From: CAYNFR01 sp964616755
GTDB lineage: Bacteria > Bacteroidota > Bacteroidia > Chitinophagales > Saprospiraceae
Direction: 5' to 3'
Length of the DNA stretch: 64,000 nucleotides
Assembly: GCA_964616755.1 (NCBI GenBank)
Contig: CAZTSI010000011.1
Location: 1 to 64,000, forward strand
Shown: one piece after another, positions 8,811-16,541 of the stretch
Numbering within the stretch: position 1 is the stretch's first letter
Layout of the letters: each line of letters begins with the position of its first letter
The notes under the pieces: model-generated
What the model saw: only the letters and a program-made list of their open reading frames with translations
What the model was told of the DNA's origin: nothing
Database searches by the model: none
Translations under genes and position numbers: made by a program

Positions 8811-10517
8811 TTAGTAATTTATTTGATAGAGAAAACAAGGCTCCGTGTTGCCAATAGTGTGCACTTGCACCAATTTTGCTGGGTCGTATTCATAAATAGA
8901 ACGCAAATAGGAATGCGTTGTACCTATCACTTGACCTTCAACAGCTTGCGCTGGATTAGCCCGTAAATTGCACACCATTAAATGTGTGGCGCTTTGCTTT
9001 TGAAAATTAGCTAATACGATGTCACCTGATTCTTGTGTACTTCTAAAAAGCCCTTCAAATATATTCTTTCCGTCAGCGTAAACTATAGAGGTATTGGGTT
9101 TGCGACAAAGAACCTTTGACGTAGCAGGTAAATTGTCTGCAGTCCACTTGCTCATTTTCAAATAATGCTGCCAATCGGGTGTATAAATACCATATATGTC
9201 CCCACTCATGATGGCTGTCAACTTTGGTTGATTTAAGCTTACCTTTTTAGGCAAATGTCTCAATTGTACTAAGAATAATAGAGGAAGCAAACACAGGTAT
9301 CCTACTTGCCAAATGCTATTCTTGGTTTTTACAAATTCGAATAACCCCGAAAGCAAAAAAACTAAGATTAACGGTATGAACACCAAAATCATCCTATCCT
9401 GCATCCAATGTGCTTGGAGAGCAAAAAAGACCACGCTGATCGTACCGATTAAATACAATCCTACAAAAAATATTTTGTCGTGTTTATGTTTAAAAGAATA
9501 GTACAAAACACCCATAACACATGCAAAAAATAACAATGAAAATAGCGGCATAGCCGTCAATGGCATACCCTCAGCACGCCAGCCCAAAATTCGCAAGAGG
9601 TCATTAGATATGTAATGATTAAAGTTGGCGATATATCGACTGATTAAGCCCATTACATTTTCTTTGCCTTCCCCGGCGTTGTAATAATTCTTTAAAAGAA
9701 GGGTCTCCCATTGCCCTGAAACAGATGACGCGCCAAACACAACTTTGATAAACACCGTATATACGGCTCTAAAAACAGCATAAACCCCAATGATCATCGC
9801 CGCAAGCTTATATCGAGCCGACAGTAAAAAATAGACCGCTGCAATAATCGGCGCAACGATCAGAATATTTTTAGTTATCGAATACAGCACAAGGAACAGA
9901 CCAAAAGCCGCCCAAAATTTAACATCCAGATCCTTCCATTTCGCACTCAAATCTACATGTGCATATTTATTCATAAGAAAAAACAATAATCCCATAAACG
10001 CATATTGCATCATCATAAAAAATGATTCTGACATCGTCGAACTACTATAAAATTGCAAGCCGTAATTTGTGGCAATAATGAGCAGAACCGTAAGCACGAC
10101 ACTATGGGGAAATTGTTGCTTAAAGTATTTATAAAAAAACCAAATTCCAATACTGGCCATCACAAATGAAAACAACTTGTAGGTGATAACATTAAAGCCA
10201 AAAAGAAAAGCAGGTACGGCTAAGATAGCTGTATAAAAAACCGAACTAAAGCTAGGATAAACACCGTATTTCAAAAAATTGCTTGCCTCTACAATGAAAT
10301 TCGCATCGTCTGCCATTGGAATAATAAACCCATCGAACAATAAAAAGCCGATCAACAAAAATATAGCTAAAGCAAAACCAAAGACCCATTTCAATCGAGG
10401 CTCTAGCCAATTCTCTACACGTGCCAACCATGGGGTACTATACCCCACACTACTTCCCTTAGCAGGAATATTCGCATCGATTGCACCTTTTCTATTTCTT
10501 TTGTTGCGCTTAGACAT
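8811..10517 (-). CDS. Multi-pass membrane protein, GT-C/GT39-like
   Basis: 568 residues with a basic N-terminus (KRNKRNRKG), a first membrane segment around 38-65, a loop with MADDANFIVEASNFLKYG, and roughly ten further membrane segments to residue 410, then a soluble C-terminal domain of about 150 residues. An acidic pair (here DD, in MADDANF) in the first loop is typical of GT-C enzymes of the PMT/ArnT type (family 39), which use polyprenyl-phosphate sugars on the periplasmic side. The overall fit is good, but I do not recognise a specific subfamily. It is 17 bases downstream of the methyltransferase-glycosyltransferase fusion, and that fusion has a DPM1-like domain that could make the polyprenyl-phosphate sugar donor. 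Confidence 0.72.
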   Translation of the reverse strand: MSKRNKRNRKGAIDANIPAKGSSVGYSTPWLARVENWLEPRLKWVFGFALAIFLLIGFLLFDGFIIPMADDANFIVEASNFLKYGVYPSFSSVFYTAILAVPAFLFGFNVITYKLFSFVMASIGIWFFYKYFKQQFPHSVVLTVLLIIATNYGLQFYSSSTMSESFFMMMQYAFMGLLFFLMNKYAHVDLSAKWKDLDVKFWAAFGLFLVLYSITKNILIVAPIIAAVYFLLSARYKLAAMIIGVYAVFRAVYTVFIKVVFGASSVSGQWETLLLKNYYNAGEGKENVMGLISRYIANFNHYISNDLLRILGWRAEGMPLTAMPLFSLLFFACVMGVLYYSFKHKHDKIFFVGLYLIGTISVVFFALQAHWMQDRMILVFIPLILVFLLSGLFEFVKTKNSIWQVGYLCLLPLLFLVQLRHLPKKVSLNQPKLTAIMSGDIYGIYTPDWQHYLKMSKWTADNLPATSKVLCRKPNTSIVYADGKNIFEGLFRSTQESGDIVLANFQKQSATHLMVCNLRANPAQAVEGQVIGTTHSYLRSIYEYDPAKLVQVHTIGNTEPCFLYQINY

Positions 10518-10534
10518 ATTGATGTAGTTATAGT

Positions 10535-11953
10535 TTAAACAAATTTGATGCGGTTCATGGCAAACGCCACCATTCGTAAGAGAATAATGCCATGCCTAAA
10601 TCTAGAAATGTTTGTGTCTCCATAGGTTCGTTCGCGATATCGTATGGGTAGGTCAATGATTTTTAAATTCAATTTATAGGCACCAAAGAGCAAGTCAAAA
10701 TCGCCAAATGGATCAAAATCGCCAAAATAGGCTCGATTCTTCTTCAAATTTGCATAATCTCGAGCAAACATCACTTTTGTGCCACAGAGGGTATCCTTAA
10801 TTGGCTGCGCTAACAACCACGAAAAAGCATAACTGAAAAACTTATTACCGAGCATATTCAAAAAGCGCATGGCCTCCTCCTCCATAGGATAAACTAGTCT
10901 AGAGCCATTGATAAACTCCCCTTTACCCGTCTTTATGGCTTCATAAAATTTTGTCAAATCATCGGGTGGCACGGTCAGATCAGCGTCAAGGATCATCAGA
11001 ACTTCACCTTCGGCGATATCAAAACCCCTTTTTACAGCATTGTACTTACCCTTGCCGTCTTGTTGAGCAATTTTTATTTTTCGCGTGTGTTCATATTTTT
11101 TAGCCATTGACTGAATTACATCCCACGTATCGTCTGTTGAATTGCCTTCGATGAAAATGAGCTCCGTGTCCCTTCCAAGATCTGGCGTATTTAATATAGC
11201 AGCTTCTATGTTACCACTTTCGTTTCGAGCAGGTATCACTACACTTACGGAATACTCTGCAATATCAGAAGTCGGCGCTAATTTAGCCACCAGATATTGC
11301 GACAGACAAAGCATATTAAAAAATGGTAACCGTGCAATGTATTTATTGATTAGCGTAGAAAGTATGGGAATGTACACAGGCATCAACATGCGCATAGTAC
11401 TTCTATACATTTCAAATCCACTCAAATAGAGTAGATTTTGAATATCCACCTTCGATAGCCAATTTTGCTCCGGAGCTCCTTTTTTATACCCTAGAAGTTC
11501 GCCCAATTTTATAATAGGCTGCCACAATCTACTGTAGTAGCCAATAAACACTTTGGTGCGCGGATGGCACAATACTTTAATCTCGGAGAAAACGTCCAAT
11601 ACATTTTCAAAAAAGCCAATGGTATTAGAAATCACAATCACATCAAAGGTCTCTGTCAAAGAAATAGCTGCCGCGTCCATGACTTTAAACTCAATAGTAG
11701 GGTGCGCCTTTCTTGCTTCTTCAATCATATTTTCACTAAAGTCGATGCCCAACTTTCGTTTTCCCTTTATCGCTGCCAGTGAGTCACCTGTGCCACATCC
11801 GATCATGACCACAGACTCGTCACCTGTCATGAAATAATTATAATAGTCTAAGGAATCCTTCCAATAATACGCATGTCTTCGTCGATAGCCGCGATAATCA
11901 CCAGCTATAGAATTAAAATATTCAATTACCCCTTTTTGTCTCTTTACTGTCAT
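10535..11953 (-). CDS. Fusion of SAM methyltransferase and DPM1-like glycosyltransferase
   Basis: Two enzymes in one 472-residue chain. Residues about 10-200 form a class I methyltransferase: VVMIGCGTGDSL (48-59), GIDFSENMIEEARK, FDVIVISNTIGFF. Residues about 232-472 form a family 2 glycosyltransferase of the polyprenol-phosphate mannose/glucose synthase type: VSVVIPARNESGNI, ELIFIEGNSTDDTW, GEVLMILDADLTVPP (DAD metal motif), and the C-terminal RTYGDTNISRFRHG that matches dolichyl/polyprenyl-phosphate sugar synthases. No stop or shift separates the parts. The glycosyltransferase part probably makes a polyprenyl-phosphate sugar for the GT-C type membrane enzymes downstream. The methyltransferase part may modify the same intermediate. 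Confidence 0.85.
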   Translation of the reverse strand: MTVKRQKGVIEYFNSIAGDYRGYRRRHAYYWKDSLDYYNYFMTGDESVVMIGCGTGDSLAAIKGKRKLGIDFSENMIEEARKAHPTIEFKVMDAAAISLTETFDVIVISNTIGFFENVLDVFSEIKVLCHPRTKVFIGYYSRLWQPIIKLGELLGYKKGAPEQNWLSKVDIQNLLYLSGFEMYRSTMRMLMPVYIPILSTLINKYIARLPFFNMLCLSQYLVAKLAPTSDIAEYSVSVVIPARNESGNIEAAILNTPDLGRDTELIFIEGNSTDDTWDVIQSMAKKYEHTRKIKIAQQDGKGKYNAVKRGFDIAEGEVLMILDADLTVPPDDLTKFYEAIKTGKGEFINGSRLVYPMEEEAMRFLNMLGNKFFSYAFSWLLAQPIKDTLCGTKVMFARDYANLKKNRAYFGDFDPFGDFDLLFGAYKLNLKIIDLPIRYRERTYGDTNISRFRHGIILLRMVAFAMNRIKFV

Positions 11954-11955
11954 TT

Positions 11956-12825
11956 CTATTCTATTTGATCGAACAACTTTCTGGCTATTACATTAATCCC
12001 ACCATTTTTTGGAATCATTGCGGTCAATTCTTTAATAATTTTTGGCAACAATGTGCCATCTTCAACACTATAAAATCGATAATTATATTTGTAAAGTAAT
12101 TGGACCAATGCTTCAAAAGAACTTCCATGTTCTAGGTGTACATACGGGCTCAGCTCTATTAAAATAGTAGGGCTGTATTGCTTCAATATATCAGCAGCCC
12201 CGAGCAATACCCAATATTCAAAACCGTCCACATCAATTTTAATAAAATCAATATTGTCAATATTCAATTCTTGTATGATGGAATCTAGCCGCACCACACG
12301 CGCAGATGCTGTACTTTTCAATTTGCCCTTATGCACTGAATGTTGCTCAGCCGATGGTATAACATTCCAACTCGAATATAGCTCCCTTGGCGTCTCAGCA
12401 CTTATATCATGCGTGAGTAGGTATTGAAGAGGTATTATTCTCGATTCCAGATGTGGATTAAGAGAAATGTTCTTTAGAAGCTTGGTATAGGCCCAATCGG
12501 TGGCTTCAATTGCGATTACCCTACCCTTGTTGCCAACGGCTTCCGCCATTGTCATAGTATGGGCACCAATATTCGCGCCAATATCTAGGACGGTTTGGCT
12601 AGGACGAATAGTAGTCCTCAACGTTTGGGATGTCGATTTTTCAAAAGCACCAAAAACAAATATAGATAAGTCAATACCTTCTTCTAAGTCAAGTTCATAC
12701 TTAATATTATGCCGAGTTACAACATGACGCGAGCCACTTTTCCCTTGTAGAAATAATGCAACTTTAGCCCCCTGATATAATATTCGAGCGCCAAGCATTT
12801 TTACATTTGTAGGAAGTGCTAACAT
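11956..12825 (-). CDS. FkbM family methyltransferase
   Basis: 289 residues. TVLDIGANIGAHTM (78-91) is the FkbM version of the SAM motif, followed by VIAIEATDWAYTKLLKNISLN, and IDFIKIDVDGFEYWVLLGA, a signature of the FkbM family (xxIKxDVxGxExxVLxG). FkbM proteins are O-methyltransferases, often found in polysaccharide loci where they methylate sugar hydroxyls. It ends 2 bases before the fusion gene and starts 19 bases after another FkbM gene, so two FkbM paralogues act in tandem. They are diverged, sharing mainly the core motifs. Confidence 0.87.
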   Translation of the reverse strand: MLALPTNVKMLGARILYQGAKVALFLQGKSGSRHVVTRHNIKYELDLEEGIDLSIFVFGAFEKSTSQTLRTTIRPSQTVLDIGANIGAHTMTMAEAVGNKGRVIAIEATDWAYTKLLKNISLNPHLESRIIPLQYLLTHDISAETPRELYSSWNVIPSAEQHSVHKGKLKSTASARVVRLDSIIQELNIDNIDFIKIDVDGFEYWVLLGAADILKQYSPTILIELSPYVHLEHGSSFEALVQLLYKYNYRFYSVEDGTLLPKIIKELTAMIPKNGGINVIARKLFDQIE

Positions 12826-12844
12826 AAAATATTATTTTGACTTA

Positions 12845-13648
12845 TCACCTTGCTTCATAATGCTTTTGAGTAGACCACAACTGAAGATTCTCTGTTGTCT
12901 TTTGGATCCAATTCTTTGAAAAAAAAGCGGATCTGAAGGCCAAATAGTCAGAATAATGTTCTAATTGACCTTCCATTAGGGTTAATTTGGTCTCATCAAG
13001 AGGCTCAAAAAAGTAAATATCAAACCCTAAAAATTCTAAATGGGCTAAATAATCCCAAACGGAAGTGCCCGATTTCTTTAATCCATACGGCCATAATTCG
13101 CCCAAGATGATAAGTTTTTCAGATCGTGTGATGAGCTCATTCATGCCCTTTATGGCATAAAAGTCAAATCCCTGAATATCGATTTTGATAAAGTTAACTA
13201 ACAAGGTTTTTGGCAGTGCGTCGTCAAGCCTAACAACCTGAATTTCAGTCCATCTGCGCCCTTCGCCACTATCATAAGTCTGGTGGTCTACATTCAACCC
13301 ATCTGAGTGATAGAGTTTGAGCGTTCCTTGATGTTCGCCTACGGCTACTTCGAATGCGTCAATCTGCGCTTCGTATTCTGAAATATTATTTTTTAATAAA
13401 CTGAAATTTCGGGCGTCAGGCTCATAGGCATAGACCTTTCCTTCCTTTCCGACCATTTTAGCAAACTGAAGGCTATAGTATCCTATATTGGCGCCGATAT
13501 CTAGCACCACTGACCCTGGAAGAATGATCCTCTTCATCCGTTTTATCTTAGTATAATCTGTCAATTGCTTATAGATAAAATACAACGGCTTATAGACCCA
13601 ATAGTGGTGCTTATAAAGGTAGTTGAATATGTAAAAGACTTGCCTCAT
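12845..13648 (-). CDS. FkbM family methyltransferase (first gene of the glycan operon)
   Basis: Core motifs are SVVLDIGANIGYYSLQFAK and VNFIKIDIQGFDFYAIKGM, the FkbM signature. I place the start at MRQVFYIF (13648), giving 267 residues. The frame is open to an ATG at 13738, but that ATG and the next bases form one arm of a strong transcription terminator hairpin (13712-13746), and the extra 30 residues have no family character. An ATG at 13708 is the other possibility. The gene is followed 19 bases later by a second FkbM gene. It probably O-methylates a sugar in the same glycan. Confidence 0.82.
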   Translation of the reverse strand: MRQVFYIFNYLYKHHYWVYKPLYFIYKQLTDYTKIKRMKRIILPGSVVLDIGANIGYYSLQFAKMVGKEGKVYAYEPDARNFSLLKNNISEYEAQIDAFEVAVGEHQGTLKLYHSDGLNVDHQTYDSGEGRRWTEIQVVRLDDALPKTLLVNFIKIDIQGFDFYAIKGMNELITRSEKLIILGELWPYGLKKSGTSVWDYLAHLEFLGFDIYFFEPLDETKLTLMEGQLEHYSDYLAFRSAFFSKNWIQKTTENLQLWSTQKHYEAR

Positions 13649-13711
13649 ATTAGTTAAGGACAGTGCGCCGAAATAGCCAATCCGGCAGCCATCGAAGGCA
13701 AAGGTCATAAA

Positions 13712-13746
13712 AAAAAGCCTTAAACCACTAAGGTTCAAGGCTTTTT
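13712..13746 (-). terminator. Strong hairpin terminator between envelope pair and glycan locus
   Basis: A perfect 10-bp stem AAAAAGCCTT / AAGGCTTTTT (13712-13721 and 13737-13746) extended, after one A/C mismatch, by AACC/GGTT around a 5-base loop. Both ends carry A and T runs, so it could stop transcription in either direction. It lies 40 bases after the stop of the helix-hairpin-helix gene and just before the glycan operon. Confidence 0.85.
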
Positions 13747-13786
13747 ATATTTAAGAAACAATAATATTCTTTCTATGTAAGGTACA

Positions 13787-14764
13787 TTATTTACCTCCTT
13801 GCAAGAAATCCTGATATTCTTGTAACTCATCCCATTTGCCATCAGCGGCCATTTCGGCCTGTTTAGGCCATGTACCTGGATCAGCAAGGCTAAACCGACT
13901 CCCTGCATTATCTAAGATAGTTTGAATCGCCGTGACAGAGGTGAGTGATAATTGACGCCAAGTGGTTATACCAGCCTCATGCAATAGCTCTTCTATCTTT
14001 GGCCCGATACCTTCTACAGCTTTCAAATCATCTTGCTTCCATCTTTTTAGCCAACCCATCTTGATGAGATACTTTTCTACTTTTGCATCGGTCTCTCCGT
14101 CGCCTGTAGTGGCTCTACCTGAATCTAATTGACGTTGTAAAATCACCAATTCAGCCCATCGCTTTTGAGCACCTAATTGTGCTTGTTGTGGCCATGATGT
14201 CGGGTCAATAATTCTGTACTTAGCCGCATCTACATTATCTAATAAAGATCTCAATTCTTCTGGAGTTTTGGATGCTAACTGCGCAAGAGTGTTAACGCCA
14301 TTATTTTTAAGCACTGCGTTAAGTTTTTCGCCAATGCCCTCAATGATTTGTAAATCGTCCTCTTTAATATTGCTGTAAGCTGAAAGTTTAGGTGCAGGCG
14401 TTGGCACAGACATTGGTGTTGGTACAGCTATTTTTGCCTCTGGCACGACATCCGCTACGACTTTATGCACCACGGTACTAGCTGAAACTTTTGCACTTTC
14501 TATTTCCGCGAGTTTACCTTTCCACAATGAAATATCGCTATTTAGAGAGGCGTTGCGATCATTGCAGCCGTTTAGTTCAGCTTCTAAACCTGATATTCTA
14601 GTAGTAGCTGCCTTCAATTTGTTCTCTAGATCGGTAATTCGCGCTTTTAGATCTCCAATTAATCTACCCCATAAGAGCCATCCAGCTAAGAGTCCCAACA
14701 AAGGCAAAAGAAGCCACGGTAGCCACCAAGGGCAAGTACAAAAATCTATAAATAGTATTAACAT
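13787..14764 (-). CDS. Membrane-anchored protein with two helix-hairpin-helix repeats
   Basis: 325 residues in three parts. Residues 12-33 are a membrane segment rich in W, P and L. Residues 36-95 look like a coiled coil (heptads with IGDLKARITDLENKL). Then come two copies of an 80-residue unit at about 136-216 and 245-325, each starting DDL..(I/V)EGIG.K and each with a DP..WP.QA stretch and a W.EL segment. The EGIGPK part is a helix-hairpin-helix of the type called 'predicted flap endonuclease-1-like 5' DNA nuclease' in COG annotation. The DNA-binding function of such envelope-anchored proteins is not established. It starts 17 bases after the OmpA-like gene and ends before a strong terminator, so the two form a unit. 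Confidence 0.8.
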   Translation of the reverse strand: MLILFIDFCTCPWWLPWLLLPLLGLLAGWLLWGRLIGDLKARITDLENKLKAATTRISGLEAELNGCNDRNASLNSDISLWKGKLAEIESAKVSASTVVHKVVADVVPEAKIAVPTPMSVPTPAPKLSAYSNIKEDDLQIIEGIGEKLNAVLKNNGVNTLAQLASKTPEELRSLLDNVDAAKYRIIDPTSWPQQAQLGAQKRWAELVILQRQLDSGRATTGDGETDAKVEKYLIKMGWLKRWKQDDLKAVEGIGPKIEELLHEAGITTWRQLSLTSVTAIQTILDNAGSRFSLADPGTWPKQAEMAADGKWDELQEYQDFLQGGK

Positions 14765-14781
14765 GATTTTAAATTTAAATT

Positions 14782-15591
14782 TTACTTAATGATTTGAAGT
14801 TCTGTTCTACGATTCTTCGCTCGTCCGCTATCTGTGTCATTAGAGGCAACAGGCTGCGCTTCGCCGGCGGTATCGACAGTTACTTGAGCCGATTTGACCC
14901 CCTTGCTCACAAGATAGTCTTTGACTACCTGTGCACGCCGTCTTCCTAATACAAGATTAGATGAATCGCTACCAATATCGTCAGTATGACCAGTAAGACG
15001 CACCTTTTCTCCTGATGAGATTACTCGTTCAGCTACTTTATCGAGATAAGTTTCGACATTGTTATCGTCTAATTTATTAGTTGAATTGAACGGGAAGTAG
15101 ATTTGGGTGCTCTCAGGTATATCATTGCGTACCACCGTACTGACACCAAAACGAATCTTATCTGGTGGTGTTAATGCTACACCTACCGATTGTTCGCTGC
15201 TGATATCGATCTTATCGGCTCCAATAGCAGACAATAATCGTTGTTTAACGGTTTCTGCCCTACAAATTCCTAAGTTTTGATATTCACCAGAATACGTTTC
15301 GTCGGTGCTGTAAATACCTGTAATCAACAAACGTTTTCCTTCTGTAAGCAGGGCAGCTAGAGAGTCTCTTAATCCCTCAAAATCTTCCCCATAATATGCC
15401 TGACAGTCATTTGCATCAAAGCAAATACTCCGCCTTGGACACTCCTTCTTTGCCACAACTGCTGGTGCGGCTGGCGTTGGTTGTTCGATGACCGCATCGG
15501 CCGTATTACAACAACGCTCTTGATCTGTACACATCTTATAGCCTATTAAAAGCCACAAAATGCCCAGAATAATAAACCCTATGTTTCGCAT
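14782..15591 (-). CDS. OmpA family peptidoglycan-binding protein
   Basis: 269 residues with an N-terminal membrane segment (residues 3-20, GFIILGILWLLIGY) and a C-terminal OmpA-like domain (about 170-268). The latter shows TGHTDDIGSDSSNLVLGRRRAQ with the NxxLGxRRA region and ends in KNRRTELQIIK, both typical. The Asp and Arg that bind diaminopimelate in OmpA domains are present. Residues about 70-150 look like a second, degenerate OmpA-like domain (ITGIYSTDETYSG followed by NLGICRAETVKQRLL). It probably tethers the envelope to peptidoglycan. Transcribed first in a two-gene unit with the helix-hairpin-helix protein. Confidence 0.87.
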   Translation of the reverse strand: MRNIGFIILGILWLLIGYKMCTDQERCCNTADAVIEQPTPAAPAVVAKKECPRRSICFDANDCQAYYGEDFEGLRDSLAALLTEGKRLLITGIYSTDETYSGEYQNLGICRAETVKQRLLSAIGADKIDISSEQSVGVALTPPDKIRFGVSTVVRNDIPESTQIYFPFNSTNKLDDNNVETYLDKVAERVISSGEKVRLTGHTDDIGSDSSNLVLGRRRAQVVKDYLVSKGVKSAQVTVDTAGEAQPVASNDTDSGRAKNRRTELQIIK

Positions 15592-15861
15592 TAATCAAGT
15601 TGGTTAGTAATGAATAAATAATTTCGTCGAAAAGGTAGAAAAATCGAGGGGAATTGTATTCTAAAAAATGTTAAAATTTGGTGAGAAAGAGTTTTTCACA
15701 AATTTTGGGGCTTTTTAGAAGATTTTTTGGCCAAAACCGACTTTTCTTTGGTCATTTAACCACTACAAATGGCCGTTTTGTTCGTTATATTCACAGAGGT
15801 CAGGTCGATGACATAATTCTGAATTATCCGTTTTTTGTTATCTTCATTCCTGCATTCACAA

Positions 15862-16323
15862 ATGAGAACATTTTTTTGTATGAAGCTTGTAAGATGTGCG
15901 ACTTATTTTTTTTTCTGTCTGATCCATCTCCAAGCCTGCTCTGATGGTATTGACTGTCTTCCAGGCCCAGTAGAGATAGATGATCTAGAGAGCCAAAATT
16001 GTGCGCACACCCGATACTTAGTGCTAACTCCAGATGATAAAGAGTTTGAACTTGTGCGCGATCAGAATCAATTTGAGAAAGTAGTAAATACCCCTTGTGA
16101 TATCCGAATCGATTGGATCAAGCATGACCTCATTGTGGGAAAATTTTTTTCTGAGTTTCGCATCGAAAGTATTGAAAAAGAACTTTTAAAGAGCTGCCAG
16201 AACAATCGTTTAACGCTAGAATTTAAATTCATCTCTACGAACGAATCCGACCCCAAATGGATCATGTTTAGTGCGATTATACCCAAACTAGATGACACGC
16301 AAAGTCTCTATGTCCGAACCTAA
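15862..16323 (+). CDS. Small predicted lipoprotein, function unknown
   Basis: A short basic start, a hydrophobic run (ATYFFFCLIHLQ) and a cysteine followed by SDG give a lipoprotein signal peptide, so the mature protein of about 115-120 residues would be attached to a membrane. I choose the ATG at 15862; the ATG at 15880 (MKLVRCATYFF) also gives a good signal peptide, and an earlier ATG at 15835 gives a less natural one. The mature part has several cysteines and a beta-rich look but no motif I recognise. It is divergent from the OmpA-like gene, with a 270-base AT-rich gap between them, and 218 bases before the acyl-CoA synthetase gene. Confidence 0.6.
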   Translation: MRTFFCMKLVRCATYFFFCLIHLQACSDGIDCLPGPVEIDDLESQNCAHTRYLVLTPDDKEFELVRDQNQFEKVVNTPCDIRIDWIKHDLIVGKFFSEFRIESIEKELLKSCQNNRLTLEFKFISTNESDPKWIMFSAIIPKLDDTQSLYVRT

Positions 16324-16541
16324 GGGCCGCTAATTTTTTGGTATTGATTCAGGCACGCCCGTTTTCGTCTCTAAAAGATCAAATTTGACTGCAATCTTTC
16401 CGTTTCGTTACTTTCCGAAGAGTAATCGTGAGGCAAAAAATCATTTTTCTTTTAGAACGAACCAAATAATTTTTGTTTTGTTACTGTAACATTTCATGAA
16501 ATTTACTTTCTTGGAGCTCCAAACTATTAATACAAAAAATT

